This document shows, one piece after another, positions 1-8,374 of a stretch of DNA of 64,000 bases (position 1 is its first letter; every line of letters begins with the position of its first letter). This DNA comes from Thermoleophilaceae bacterium (GTDB lineage: Bacteria; Actinomycetota; Thermoleophilia; Solirubrobacterales; Thermoleophilaceae). The translations under genes and the position numbers were made by a program. The DNA lies in contig DASUWY010000073.1 in NCBI GenBank assembly GCA_036378175.1, positions 1 to 64,000 of the forward strand, read 5' to 3'. Below the pieces are notes generated by a model, which saw only the letters and a list, made by a program, of their open reading frames with translations, was not told the DNA's origin and did no database searches.

Positions 1-299
1 GCGTGCTCCAGTTCTTCACCGGCAACATCGGCTTCCACCACGTGCACCACCTCAACGCGCGCATCCCCAACTACAACCTCCAGCGCGCGCACGACGAGAA
101 CCCGATCTTCCTTCAAGTGCCCACGCTGTCGCTCCTGGACGGGCTGCGAGCCGTGCGTCTCAAGCTCTGGGACGAGGGCAGCGGGCGGCTAGTGACCTTC
201 CCGCAGGCACGCAGGCTCACCACCCGCCCCGCCCACGACTCCGTAGCCCGGGTGGCGCAGGTACTCCGCCGGCGGGAAGTCCGTGATGGCGGTCAGTGA
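1..299 (+). CDS. Fatty acid desaturase, C-terminal fragment (gene runs off the left edge)
   Basis: Only the last ~98 residues are visible and the reading frame is open at the left edge. They contain the third histidine box of membrane fatty acid desaturases (GFHHVHHLNARIPNYNL, an HxxHH motif), whose histidines bind the di-iron centre, followed by the usual short hydrophilic tail. By family, the enzyme inserts a double bond into fatty acyl chains at the cytoplasmic face of the membrane using oxygen and an electron donor. Substrate and regiospecificity cannot be read from this piece. The stop codon is TGA at 297-299. Confidence 0.8.
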   Translation, partial: VLQFFTGNIGFHHVHHLNARIPNYNLQRAHDENPIFLQVPTLSLLDGLRAVRLKLWDEGSGRLVTFPQARRLTTRPAHDSVARVAQVLRRREVRDGGQ

Positions 300-310
300 A
301 CCGCGCGTAA

Positions 311-361
311 CTGACTGAAAATCGTGGTGTCGCCGGTTCGATGTTCCAGCACCTGCGTCCA
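311..361 (+). other. Degenerate tRNA 3'-half-like sequence
   Basis: The stretch resembles the anticodon arm to T arm of a tRNA: a CTGAAAA loop at 315-321 (which would carry a GAA, Phe-type anticodon) and GCCGG-TTCGAT at 332-342 followed by an imperfect CCAGC return arm. Only three of five anticodon-stem pairs form, the T loop is too long, and no 5' half is present, so this is not a working tRNA. Its place just upstream of an integrase gene suggests a relic of an attachment site or of a truncated tRNA gene. That is inference and weak. Confidence 0.25.
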
Positions 362-490
362 TCACACGGCAGGCATCTCGGCCACCGACGATGACCGTCG
401 TCCTTGGCGCGGATGCCAGATGCGCGGATCGACATAGCCACGGTCCGATCTGCGTCAAGACAGGGAGCACGAAGCAGACGGCTGGAGGTG

Positions 491-1639
491 ATGACGATCC
501 CACAGCAGGGGCAGGTGTTTCGGCTCGCAGGGCGGGGCAGGGATGGGAAGCAGTGGGCGTATCGGTATCGGGTTGGCGGGCGTGGTTCCAAGCGCGTGCA
601 GCGAGGCGGGTTCGAGTCGGAGCAGGCGGCGACCGAGGCGCTCGAGCGGGTGCTCGAGCAGCTGCGGCGCGAGCAGGGTCTGGTCGAGTCGCCGACATTG
701 GCCGAGCTGGTCGACATCTATCTCGCCCAGCACGAGGGCGAGCCGGAGACGACCGAGAAGCTGCGCTGGCTACTCGCGAAGGCGGTGCTCGTCTTCGGCG
801 AGCGGAGTCTCACCCAACTCCGTTCGCCGGCGATAGCGTCGTGGCGGATGACCATCCCGGCCGGGCACCGGTTCGAAGCGACGCAGGCGCTGCGCCAAGT
901 ACTCGCGCGGGCGGTCAGCTGGGGACTGCTCGACATCAATCCCGCCAAGCTCGGGGTCGAGAACCCCCAACGCCGCTACACCGAGAAACGGAGCTTCGAC
1001 TCGTGGGAACAGCTCTACACGCTCACCGACAAGCTCCCGGGGCGCTACCGGCCGATGGTGCTGTTCGCCGCCGCCACCGGGCTCCGGCCGGGCGAATGGC
1101 TCGCGCTCGAGCACAGAGACATCGACCGCCAGGCCCAGGTCGTATACGTCCGCCGCACGCTCAGAAACGGGCGTGTCAAGCCGCCCAAGACGAAGGCGAG
1201 CGTGCGCGCCGTTCCCCTACAGGCGATCGCGCTCACCGCGCTCGATCAGCTACCCCGCGACAAGGAGTGCGCGCTCCTGTTCCCCTCCCCGCGCGGCGGC
1301 CACCTCGACCTGCATAACTTCCGCAACCGCAGCTGGACAACGGCCCAGAAGGCCGCCAGGATCGCGCCGCTTCGCCGGGTCTACGACCTGCGGCACACCT
1401 TCGCGACCTTCGCGCTCCGCGCCGGCGTCTCCACCTTCGACCTCTCCCGCTACATGGGAACAAGCCTGGCCATGATCGACCGCCACTACGGCCATCTCGC
1501 CCGCGATGGCCGCGAGCACGCGATCAAACTGCTCGACACCTACCGAGCCGCCGAAGCGCTCGACGTCCACCAAGTGGTCACTCCGTGGACACCGAACGAG
1601 CCCTTCGACCTCAATGCCGGCGACGGAAACCCCCGCTGA
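491..1639 (+). CDS. Site-specific tyrosine recombinase / phage-type integrase
   Basis: A 382-residue tyrosine recombinase. The N-terminal ~75 residues are a basic arm-binding-like region (WAYRYRVGGRGSKR), followed by a SAM-like core-binding domain and the catalytic domain. Numbered from the ATG at 491, Arg199 (TGLRPGE), Arg301 (YDLRHT) and nucleophile Tyr333 (DRHYGHL) are in place. The two histidine positions of box II are Tyr298 and Thr324 instead; I believe this variant is common in actinobacterial integrases. The start at 491 is preceded by GGAGG only two bases away; a longer reading from 404 is possible but has no integrase-like sequence. No excisionase, replication or cargo gene accompanies it, so it looks like a solitary integrase or the remnant of an integrated element. 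Confidence 0.85.
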   Translation: MTIPQQGQVFRLAGRGRDGKQWAYRYRVGGRGSKRVQRGGFESEQAATEALERVLEQLRREQGLVESPTLAELVDIYLAQHEGEPETTEKLRWLLAKAVLVFGERSLTQLRSPAIASWRMTIPAGHRFEATQALRQVLARAVSWGLLDINPAKLGVENPQRRYTEKRSFDSWEQLYTLTDKLPGRYRPMVLFAAATGLRPGEWLALEHRDIDRQAQVVYVRRTLRNGRVKPPKTKASVRAVPLQAIALTALDQLPRDKECALLFPSPRGGHLDLHNFRNRSWTTAQKAARIAPLRRVYDLRHTFATFALRAGVSTFDLSRYMGTSLAMIDRHYGHLARDGREHAIKLLDTYRAAEALDVHQVVTPWTPNEPFDLNAGDGNPR

Positions 1640-1656
1640 GCAGGCAAAAAGCTGAA

Positions 1657-1728
1657 GCCGACTATCGGACTCGAACCGATGACCCCCTCCTTACCATGGA
1701 GGTGCTCTACCAACTGAGCTAAGTCGGC
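1657..1728 (-). tRNA. tRNA-Thr (anticodon GGT)
   Basis: The reverse strand folds as a complete cloverleaf: acceptor GCCGACT/AGTCGGC, D arm GCTC/GAGC, anticodon stem CCTCC/GGAGG around the loop ATGGTAA (anticodon GGT), and T arm ATCGG-TTCGAGT-CCGAT. CCA is not encoded. The integrase stop codon lies only 18 bases from the tRNA 3' end, the usual place for an integrated element to sit, but the tRNA itself is intact. Confidence 0.95.
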
Positions 1729-1821
1729 GCGGCCTCCGAGTGTATCGGCCCTCGTGCGGGTATCCAGGGGCGCATGATGAACTGCGTCCACCGTCTCGCG
1801 CGGATGGAATGATTCGCCGCG

Positions 1822-3756
1822 ATGTCGACGGTTGAGGCCAGCAAGGAGGCGACCGGGGCCGCACCCGACCCCGACGCTCTTCGCCGCTTCCTCGACGGCG
1901 AGCACCGCGAGGTGCGCGAGCGCGTGCGCGAGCTCATCTCCACGCCGGAGTTCGCGCCGCCGCACGACGTCACGCGTGACGAATACCGTGACTGGGTCAT
2001 GCAGCGCATGTGCCGCCTCGCGGAAGAGGGCGGTACGTCGCTCGGCTTCCCGATCCAGTACGGCGGGATGGGGAACATCGGCGCATCGATCTCCGGGTTT
2101 GAGACGCTCGGGCTCGGCGACCTGTCGCTGCTCGTCAAGTGCGGCGTGCAGTTCGGCCTGTTCGGTGGCGCGATCCTGCATCTCGGCACCGAGAGACATC
2201 ACGAGAAGTACCTGCCGCAGGTGATCAGCACCGAACTGCCCGGCTGCTTCGCCATGACGGAGACCGGTCACGGCTCGAACGTGCAGGAGGTGGGCACCAC
2301 CGCCACCTACGACCCGCAGACGAGCGAGTTCGTGATCAAGACGCCGGACGAGGAGTCGCGCAAGGACTACATCGGCAACGCGGCGATGCACGGCCGCATG
2401 GCGGCGGTGTTCGCCCAGCTCATCGAGGGCGAGCAGAAGCACGGCGTGCACTGCCTGCTCGTGCCGCTGCGCGACGACGACGGCAACGTCCTCCCCGGCA
2501 TCCGCATCGAGGACTGCGGCGAGAAGCTCGGCCTCGATGGCGTGGACAACGGGCGCATCTGGTTCGACGACGTGCGCGTACCGCGCGAGAACCTGCTGAA
2601 CAAGTACGCAGACGTTGACGAGAGCGGCACCTACGTCAGCCCGATCGAGAACGCCAACCGCCGCTTCTTCACCATGCTCGGCACGCTGATCCAGGGTCGC
2701 GTGAGCGTGGGCGGGGCGTCGATCAGCGCGTCGAAGCTCGCTCTCACGACCGCGATCCGATACGGCCTCACGCGCCGGCAGTTCGGGCCTCCGGGCGGCG
2801 ACTCGGAGGCGCTCCTCATGGACTACCGCGTGCATCAGCGGCGGCTGATGCCGCTGCTGGCGAAGACCTACGCGCTGCACTTCGCGCAGGAGCAGCTCGT
2901 GGCCGAGCTCCACCGCGTGTTCAGCACGGACGCCGCCGACCGCGACCGGCGCAAGCTCGAGGGCCTCGCCGCCGGCGTGAAGGCGATCGCCACCTGGCAC
3001 GCCACCGACACGATCCAGACCTGTCGCGAGGCGTGCGGCGGCGCCGGCTATCTGAGCGAGAACCGCTTTGCCGCGCTCAAGGCCGACACCGACGTGTTCA
3101 CCACCTTCGAGGGCGACAACACCGTGCTCCTCCAGCTCGTGGCCAAGGGGCTGCTCACCGACTACTCCGCCCGCTTCGGCGACCTCAGCCAGCTCGAGAT
3201 GGTGCGCTTCGTGGGCGCGCAGGTGTTCGACACGGTGGTGGAGCGGTCGCTTGCCCGCCAGCTCGTGGGCGCGGTGCTCGGCGCGGTACCCAACAGTGAC
3301 GAGGAGCCCGTGATCGAGGACCGCGAGTTCCAGCTCCAGCTCTTCCGCGGTCGCGAGGAGCACGTGCTCGGCGGCGTGGCGCGACGGCTCAAGCGCGGCA
3401 TCGACGACGGCCAGGACTCCTTCACCGTCTTCAACGAGTGCCAGGACCACGTGCTCGAGGCGGCACGCGCGCACGTGGACCGGATCATTCTCGAGGCGTT
3501 CGTGGCGGCGGTGGGCCGCTGCGACGACGGCCCGATCAAAGACACGCTGTCGGCGCTATGCGACCTCTACGCGCTCTCCACCATCGAGCAGGAGCGAGGC
3601 TGGTACTTCGAGCACAGCCGCATGACCGCGCCGCAGTCGAAGGCGATCACCCGCTGCGTGAACCGGCTCTGCGGTGAATTGCGGCAGCACGCGCGCACGC
3701 TTGTGGACGCGTTCGGGGTTCCCGAGGAGCTTCTCGGGCCCATCGCGAAGGAGTAG
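1822..3756 (+). CDS. Acyl-CoA oxidase-like flavoprotein (ACOX-type acyl-CoA dehydrogenase)
   Basis: A 644-residue FAD enzyme of the acyl-CoA dehydrogenase superfamily, with the length and C-terminal half of acyl-CoA oxidases (about 640-660 residues) rather than of short dehydrogenases. The N-terminal helical domain leads to the flavin-binding segment CFAMTETGHGSNV near residue 150. The oxidase-like block CGGAGYLSENR and TFEGDNTVLLQ follow, with Glu430 as the expected catalytic base. The family oxidises acyl-CoA to trans-2-enoyl-CoA; an oxidase passes electrons to O2, while actinobacterial relatives may use ETF. It is a single gene flanked by tRNA-Thr and a long inverted repeat. The stop codon lies inside a heptanucleotide repeat. 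The ribosome binding site is weak. Chain-length preference is unknown. Confidence 0.85.
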   Translation: MSTVEASKEATGAAPDPDALRRFLDGEHREVRERVRELISTPEFAPPHDVTRDEYRDWVMQRMCRLAEEGGTSLGFPIQYGGMGNIGASISGFETLGLGDLSLLVKCGVQFGLFGGAILHLGTERHHEKYLPQVISTELPGCFAMTETGHGSNVQEVGTTATYDPQTSEFVIKTPDEESRKDYIGNAAMHGRMAAVFAQLIEGEQKHGVHCLLVPLRDDDGNVLPGIRIEDCGEKLGLDGVDNGRIWFDDVRVPRENLLNKYADVDESGTYVSPIENANRRFFTMLGTLIQGRVSVGGASISASKLALTTAIRYGLTRRQFGPPGGDSEALLMDYRVHQRRLMPLLAKTYALHFAQEQLVAELHRVFSTDAADRDRRKLEGLAAGVKAIATWHATDTIQTCREACGGAGYLSENRFAALKADTDVFTTFEGDNTVLLQLVAKGLLTDYSARFGDLSQLEMVRFVGAQVFDTVVERSLARQLVGAVLGAVPNSDEEPVIEDREFQLQLFRGREEHVLGGVARRLKRGIDDGQDSFTVFNECQDHVLEAARAHVDRIILEAFVAAVGRCDDGPIKDTLSALCDLYALSTIEQERGWYFEHSRMTAPQSKAITRCVNRLCGELRQHARTLVDAFGVPEELLGPIAKE

Positions 3757-3777
3757 GGAGTACGGAGCAGGGAGGAC
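3750..3777 (+). repeat. Heptanucleotide tandem repeat (GGAGNAN x4)
   Basis: Four consecutive seven-base units, GGAGTAG, GGAGTAC, GGAGCAG and GGAGGAC, begin in the last codons of the acyl-CoA oxidase gene and include its TAG stop. Similar seven-base arrays occur elsewhere in this window (24170, 45908, 63020 and, degenerate, 27279). Confidence 0.7.
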
Positions 3778-3804
3778 TGTCGTCCTCGTCCGGCGTCCTC
3801 GCTT

Positions 3805-3879
3805 CGTCGCGTTTACAGCAGCAATAAGGGGTGGGCTCCCACGTAGATGCTGCTCTTTATTGCTGCAGTAGACGCCGCG
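3805..3879. repeat. Long imperfect inverted repeat with nested hairpin, between convergent genes
   Basis: Arms of 23 bases (3805-3827 and 3857-3879) match at 19 positions, with a perfect 10-base core GCAGCAATAA/TTATTGCTGC. The 29-base loop holds a second perfect hairpin, GTGGG-CT-CCCAC, at 3831-3842. It lies between the ends of two convergent genes (3756 and 3912), so a bidirectional terminator is the simplest reading. The nested layout and low-GC core also fit a small mobile palindromic repeat. Confidence 0.6.
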
Positions 3880-3911
3880 CGCTACGGCTGCGCGGGAGGA
3901 GAGGGCGCGCC

Positions 3912-4421
3912 TTACGCGTTCGGCAGACTCGACCCGGCGAAGCCGAAGAACCAGATCGCGAAGCCCACGAGGGCGATCGACACCGACACGATCATGGTCA
4001 TCTCGAGCACGGTGAGCCGGCGCGCGACGTTGCGCTCGCCGCGCATGCTCTTCAGCCACGGCGCGCGGAACTGAACCTCGGACTCCTGCCCGGTCACGCG
4101 GGCGTATACGTGGTCGAGCCCGAAGAGCAGCTTGCCGAACACGGCCATCGTCACGGGAATCCCGATGATCAGCAGCACGTACGGGCCGAGCGACGGCTGC
4201 GAGCTGTCGACCATGTGCGACACCGCGTAGATCCAGCCGATCGGGATTCCGATCCAGAGGAACACGCTCCCCACGGCCATGAGGAGGATGAGCACGAGCG
4301 CCACCGGCATGGCGATGATCGTCTGCCACACGGTGCGCCTGGGGCGCTTAGCCGTCCCTGCCTGGTGTACGGCCACGTTTCCCATCTTGACACAATGTTC
4401 CCACGTGGGGAGGCGGGTCAA
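3912..4421 (-). CDS. Small membrane protein of unknown function
   Basis: At most 169 residues; the start at Met13 (4385) is also plausible because it begins nearer the first hydrophobic stretch, and neither start has a clear ribosome binding site. Three membrane segments are visible at about residues 33-68 (long, perhaps two passes), 78-100 and 136-160. A basic stretch (RAPWLKSMRGERNVARR) just before the last one would face the cytoplasm. I do not recognise the family and see no catalytic motif. It is divergent from the acyl-CoA dehydrogenase at 4468, with a palindrome CCCACGTGGG in the shared upstream region. Confidence 0.6.
   Translation of the reverse strand: MTRLPTWEHCVKMGNVAVHQAGTAKRPRRTVWQTIIAMPVALVLILLMAVGSVFLWIGIPIGWIYAVSHMVDSSQPSLGPYVLLIIGIPVTMAVFGKLLFGLDHVYARVTGQESEVQFRAPWLKSMRGERNVARRLTVLEMTMIVSVSIALVGFAIWFFGFAGSSLPNA
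4400..4409. promoter_or_regulatory. Perfect 10-base palindrome CCCACGTGGG in a divergent promoter region
   Basis: The palindrome sits between the divergent starts of the small membrane protein and the acyl-CoA dehydrogenase, 59 bases before the latter's ATG. A TTGACA hexamer lies just upstream on the plus strand (4387-4392) but no good -10 follows. Operator function is a guess based on position and symmetry. Confidence 0.25.
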
Positions 4422-4467
4422 ACGGGGTAAAACACCCGAGCACCGAGTCGAGACGGAGGCTTAACAC

Positions 4468-6426
4468 ATGGCGAATCAGATCAGCGAGCAGGAAGCACGG
4501 CAGGTCGCGGAGTCGGCACGCGAGGCGGAATGGAGCCTCCCGAGCTTCGGCCGCGAACTGTTCCTCGGCAACTTCAAGCTGGATCTGATCCACCCGCAGC
4601 CCAAGCTCGACCCCGCCGCCGTTGAGAAGGGCGAGGCCTTCATCAAGCGCCTGCGCGCGTTCCTCGAGGAGAACGTCGACCCGCTCCAGATCGAGCGCGA
4701 CGCGAAGATCCCCGACGAGGTGATCGAGGGCCTCAAGCAGCTCGGCGCGCTCGGCATGAAGGTGAGCGAGGAGTACGGCGGGCTGGGCCTGTCGCAGGTC
4801 TACTACAACAAGGCGCTGCAGCTCGTGGGCGCGTGGCACTCGGCGCTGTCCGCGCTGCTGTCGGCCCACCAGTCGATCGGCGTGGCTGAGCCGCTGCGCC
4901 TGTTCGGCACCGAGGAGCAGAAGAAGAAGTGGCTCCCGCTCGTGGCGAAGGACCACATCTCGGCCTTCCTGCTCACCGAGCCGGACGTGGGCTCCGACCC
5001 CGCCCGCCTGGCCGCCACCGCCACCCCCACCGAGGACGGCGGCGGCTATGTGCTCAACGGCCGCAAGCTCTGGGCCACAAACGGCGCGGTGGCCGACATC
5101 GTCGTGGTGATGGCGAAGGTGCCGAAGAGCGAGAACTCGCGCGGTGGCATCTCGGCGTTCGTGCTCGATTACCACTCGGACGGCGTCACGGTCGAGCACC
5201 GCAACAAGTTCATGGGGCTCAAGGGCATCGAGAACTCGGTCACGCTGCTCGAGAACGTGTTCGTGCCGAAGGAGAACCTGATCGGCAAGGAGGGCGAAGG
5301 CCTGAAGATCGCGCTCTCCACGCTGAACACCGGCCGCCTCGCGCTGCCCGCGATCTGCGTGGCCGCCGGCAAGTGGTCCACCAAGGTGGCCCGCGAGTTC
5401 GCGCGCGAGCGCGTGCAGTGGGGCCAGCCGGTGGGCAAGCACGACGCCGTGGCGCAGAAGATCGCCTTCATCGCCGGCAGCGCGTTCGGCCTCGAGGCGA
5501 TGCTGGACGTGGCCTCCCGCCTGGCCGACGACAAGCGCCAGGACATTCGCATCGAGGCCGCGCTCGCGAAGCTCTACGCATCGGAGATGGGCTGGAAGAT
5601 CCTCGACGACCTGATGCAGATCCGCGGCGGCCGCGGCTACGAGACCGCCGAGTCGCTGAAGGCGCGCGGCGAGAAGCCGGTGCCCGTGGAGCAGGCGCTG
5701 CGCGACATGCGCATCAACCGCATCTTCGAGGGCTCCACGGAGATCATGCACCTCTTCATCGCGCGCGAGGCGGTGGACCAGCACCTGTCGGTGGCCGGGG
5801 ACATCCTCGACCCGAAGGTTGCCGCGGGCGACAAGGCCAAGGCCGCGATGCAGGCCGGCGCGTTCTACGCCAAGTGGCTCCCGTCCCTCGTGGTCGGCGA
5901 CGGCCAGCGCCCGGGCTCGTACTCAGAGTTCGGCTCGCTCGCTCCGCAGCTGCGCTTTGTGGAGCGGGGCGCGCGCAAGCTCGCCCGCTCCACCTTCTAC
6001 GCGATCGGCCGCTACCAGGCCGGGCTCGAGAAGAAGCAGGCGCTGCTCGGCCGCATCGTGGACATCGGCGCCGAGCTGTTCGCCATGGCCTCCGCGGTGG
6101 TCTACGCGAACACGATCAAGGCGGAGCACCCGGAGCGCGGCGAGAGCGCCTTCGAGCTTGCCGAGCTGTTCTGCACGCAGGCGCAGCGGCGCATCGACGG
6201 CCTCTTCCACGCCCTGTGGGCGAACGACGACGGGCACAACTACAAGGCAGCAATGGGCGTGCTCGACGGACGCTACGAGTGGCTTGAGGAGGGGATTCCG
6301 GATCCGTCAGGCGACGGTCCGATGATCGCCGAGCAGCCCGACGAGGTGAAGGGCGAGCAGTCGGCCGCGCAGGCGCAGAACGGCGGCGAGAAGCACAAGG
6401 AGCCGGTGACGACGAAGGTGCAGTAG
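4468..6426 (+). CDS. Acyl-CoA dehydrogenase, very-long-chain (ACADVL/ACAD9) type
   Basis: A 652-residue flavoprotein. The usual acyl-CoA dehydrogenase core (FAD/substrate segments FLLTEPDVGSDPA near residue 170 and WATNGAVADIVVV near 205) has its expected catalytic base Glu421 in INRIFEGSTEIM. The ~180-residue C-terminal extension is what separates very-long-chain enzymes from ~385-residue short- and medium-chain ones. The reaction is acyl-CoA to trans-2-enoyl-CoA with electrons to ETF, first step of beta-oxidation. The extension probably mediates membrane association and dimerisation, as in VLCAD. A good ribosome binding site (GGAGG, eight bases before ATG) supports the start. The last ~30 residues are charged and low-complexity. 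Confidence 0.88.
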   Translation: MANQISEQEARQVAESAREAEWSLPSFGRELFLGNFKLDLIHPQPKLDPAAVEKGEAFIKRLRAFLEENVDPLQIERDAKIPDEVIEGLKQLGALGMKVSEEYGGLGLSQVYYNKALQLVGAWHSALSALLSAHQSIGVAEPLRLFGTEEQKKKWLPLVAKDHISAFLLTEPDVGSDPARLAATATPTEDGGGYVLNGRKLWATNGAVADIVVVMAKVPKSENSRGGISAFVLDYHSDGVTVEHRNKFMGLKGIENSVTLLENVFVPKENLIGKEGEGLKIALSTLNTGRLALPAICVAAGKWSTKVAREFARERVQWGQPVGKHDAVAQKIAFIAGSAFGLEAMLDVASRLADDKRQDIRIEAALAKLYASEMGWKILDDLMQIRGGRGYETAESLKARGEKPVPVEQALRDMRINRIFEGSTEIMHLFIAREAVDQHLSVAGDILDPKVAAGDKAKAAMQAGAFYAKWLPSLVVGDGQRPGSYSEFGSLAPQLRFVERGARKLARSTFYAIGRYQAGLEKKQALLGRIVDIGAELFAMASAVVYANTIKAEHPERGESAFELAELFCTQAQRRIDGLFHALWANDDGHNYKAAMGVLDGRYEWLEEGIPDPSGDGPMIAEQPDEVKGEQSAAQAQNGGEKHKEPVTTKVQ

Positions 6427-6434
6427 CCGTCGGG

Positions 6435-7388
6435 TCAGGCGGCCACTTCGGCGCGGAGCGCCGGGGCCACCTGCTTCGCCAGCAGCTCCATTGTCTGCCA
6501 GTCGAACGGCGCAGCCGCGCCGAGCAGGAAGTCCGGTGACCCGCCGACCTGCGCCCACGGGATCATCTTCTCCACCAGCTCGTCCGGCGTGCCGACGAAC
6601 CACGAGAAGCGCGACGGCCCCGCCGCCTCGAGCTCGCGGCGGCGCTCCTCCACGCCCGCGGCGTCCTCGGCGAGCATGGCGCGGAGGGTGATCGACTTGC
6701 GGATGTCGGCCGGGTCTCGGCCCACGTCCGCGCAGTGCTGCGCCAGCACGTCGAGCTTGTGCTTGAACACGTCCATGTCGCCGAAGAAGGTGTTCCAGAT
6801 ATCGCCGTGCTCGGCAACGATCCGCAGGGTGCGCTTTTCGCCCGAGCCGCCGATCACGAGCGGCAGGTGCTCCTGCACCGGCTTGGGATCCATCTGCGCG
6901 TCCTTGAGCTGGTAGTGCTTGCCCTCGAAGCTGAACTGGTGGTCCTTCGACCAGAGGCCGCGCATCACGCGGCAGGCCTCGTCGAGCATGTCCATACGCA
7001 CGCCGATGCGCGGGAACGGGATGCCGTACTGGTCGTGCTCCTTCTCGAACCAGGCTGCGCCCACTCCGTACTCGCAGCGGCCGTGCGAGATGTGGTCGAT
7101 CGTGGCCGCCATGTTGGCGGCGACCGCAGGATGCCGGTAGGTCACGCCCGTGACGAGCATGCCCACGCGGATCCTGCTCGTGTGCGCGGCCAGCGCCGCC
7201 ATCAGCGTCACACCCTCGAAGCAGCCACCGTCCGGGTCGCCGAAGATCGGCATGAAGTGGTCGAACACCGACACCCAGTCGTAGTCGAGCTCCTCGGCCC
7301 GCTGCCACATCTCGAGCAGCTGGTCGAAGGTCGCGTTCTGAGGGCCGGCGTGAACTCCGAAGCGGATCGTGTCCCCAAAGACCTGCAC
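6435..7388 (-). CDS. LLM-class (luciferase-like) F420-dependent oxidoreductase
   Basis: A 317-residue TIM-barrel protein of the bacterial luciferase-like monooxygenase superfamily, actinobacterial F420 subgroup. Family segments include WVSVFDHFMPIF near residue 40, GMLVTGVTYRHPAVAANMAATIDH cut by residues typical of the cofactor face, and PLVIGGSGEKRTLRIVAEHG near 175. It likely uses F420 or FMN for a hydride transfer; the substrate cannot be deduced. The gene is divergent from the exonuclease gene, with only 25 bases between starts. It converges on the acyl-CoA dehydrogenase with an eight-base gap. Confidence 0.8.
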   Translation of the reverse strand: MQVFGDTIRFGVHAGPQNATFDQLLEMWQRAEELDYDWVSVFDHFMPIFGDPDGGCFEGVTLMAALAAHTSRIRVGMLVTGVTYRHPAVAANMAATIDHISHGRCEYGVGAAWFEKEHDQYGIPFPRIGVRMDMLDEACRVMRGLWSKDHQFSFEGKHYQLKDAQMDPKPVQEHLPLVIGGSGEKRTLRIVAEHGDIWNTFFGDMDVFKHKLDVLAQHCADVGRDPADIRKSITLRAMLAEDAAGVEERRRELEAAGPSRFSWFVGTPDELVEKMIPWAQVGGSPDFLLGAAAPFDWQTMELLAKQVAPALRAEVAA

Positions 7389-7413
7389 GGCCTGCGAAGG
7401 ATACGCTCCGGCC

Positions 7414-8283
7414 GTGCCCGGCTCGCGGCCCCTCCTGATCGTCGACGCTCCGTCCCTGCTCTACAGGGCCTTCTTCGCGCTGCCGAAATCGATCAAGGGC
7501 AGCGCCGGCACCTCGGTCAACGCACTGCTCGGCACCGCCAATCTCATCCTGCGCGAGGTGGACGAGCACAACCCGCGCGCGGTGGTGCTCTGTTTCGGTC
7601 CTGACGCTGCCGAGTACCGCGTGGAGCTGTACGCGCCCTACCACGCCAAGCGGCCGCCGGTGCCCGACGAGCTCGGACCGCAGTTCGACGCCGCGCCGGA
7701 GTTCTTCTCCGCATTCGGCTGGACCTCCGCGATCTCTGAGGACCACGAGGCCGACGACGTGATGGGCTCCCTCGCTGTGGCCGAGGAGGAGGCGGGCGGC
7801 ACCGCCCTCATCCTCACGGGCGACCGGGACATGTTCCAGTGCGTGACCGATCGCGTGAAGGTGCTCTACCTCAAGACCGGCGTGAAGGGCGGCGAGCTGG
7901 TGGACGCCGCCGAGGTGAAGCGCCGCTACGGCGTGCCGCCCGAGCTCGTGCCCGACTTCATCGCGTTACGCGGGGACCCTTCCGACGGCATCCCGGGAGC
8001 GAAGGGCGTGGGTGAGAAGACCGCGGCCGAGGTGCTCCGGCGCAATGGCTCGCTCGAGGGAGCGATCGAGAACGCCGTGCGCGAGCGCCCGGCGCGACTG
8101 TCCGGCGCGCTTCGCGACAGCGCGGACGAGCTGCGCATGTTCAAGGACCTGGCCACGCTGCGCAGCGTCAAGGTGAAGCGTCCCAGGGACAAGGACACCG
8201 ACTACGCGCGGGCGGCGAAGGCGGCGGCCGAGGCGGGCATGGGAGCGCTGGCCGGCCGGCTCGAGAAGGCCGCCGCCAAATAG
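7414..8283 (+). CDS. 5'-3' exonuclease (Pol I N-terminal / flap-endonuclease-like)
   Basis: A 289-residue protein consisting only of the 5' nuclease domain found at the N terminus of DNA polymerase I. The N-terminal metal-binding aspartate is in LLIVDAPSLLYRAFFALP. Further metal ligands lie in EDHEADDVMG and LILTGDRDMFQCV, followed by the helix-hairpin-helix GDPSDGIPGAKGVGEKTA. These enzymes remove RNA primers and flaps. The GTG at 7414 is chosen because the PGSRPLLIVDA sequence begins there; a longer frame would overlap the divergent gene's start. Actinobacteria often carry such a stand-alone copy besides Pol I. Confidence 0.85.
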   Translation: MPGSRPLLIVDAPSLLYRAFFALPKSIKGSAGTSVNALLGTANLILREVDEHNPRAVVLCFGPDAAEYRVELYAPYHAKRPPVPDELGPQFDAAPEFFSAFGWTSAISEDHEADDVMGSLAVAEEEAGGTALILTGDRDMFQCVTDRVKVLYLKTGVKGGELVDAAEVKRRYGVPPELVPDFIALRGDPSDGIPGAKGVGEKTAAEVLRRNGSLEGAIENAVRERPARLSGALRDSADELRMFKDLATLRSVKVKRPRDKDTDYARAAKAAAEAGMGALAGRLEKAAAK

Positions 8284-8308
8284 CTGGCGCAATAACGCCC
8301 GCACCCTT

Positions 8309-8326
8309 TAACCCGATCGGGGGTTA
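8309..8326 (+). terminator. Short hairpin TAACCC-GATCGG-GGGTTA after the exonuclease gene
   Basis: A perfect six-base stem 25 bases past the exonuclease stop, containing the palindrome CCCGATCGGG at 8312-8321. It has no T-tract, so it could equally be an operator for the downstream copper operon. Confidence 0.3.
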
Positions 8327-8374
8327 GCCGTACCGCCGTTCCCAAGCCCGGCCCATATCTTGCCGGTGGCCCTG

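Noticed and set aside
311-1728. The tRNA-like fragment and tRNA-Thr as an attL/attR pair
   Set aside because: Their similar GGTTCGA parts are in opposite orientation and the rest differs, whereas attachment-site cores should be direct repeats.
1540-3474. 644-codon open frame antisense to the acyl-CoA oxidase gene
   Set aside because: Low-complexity His/Ala/Arg/Glu-rich translation typical of antisense frames in GC-rich genes; the opposite strand encodes a clear enzyme.
4348-5784. 478-codon antisense frame over the acyl-CoA dehydrogenase
   Set aside because: Leu/Ala/His/Arg-rich shadow translation without domains; the sense gene is certain.
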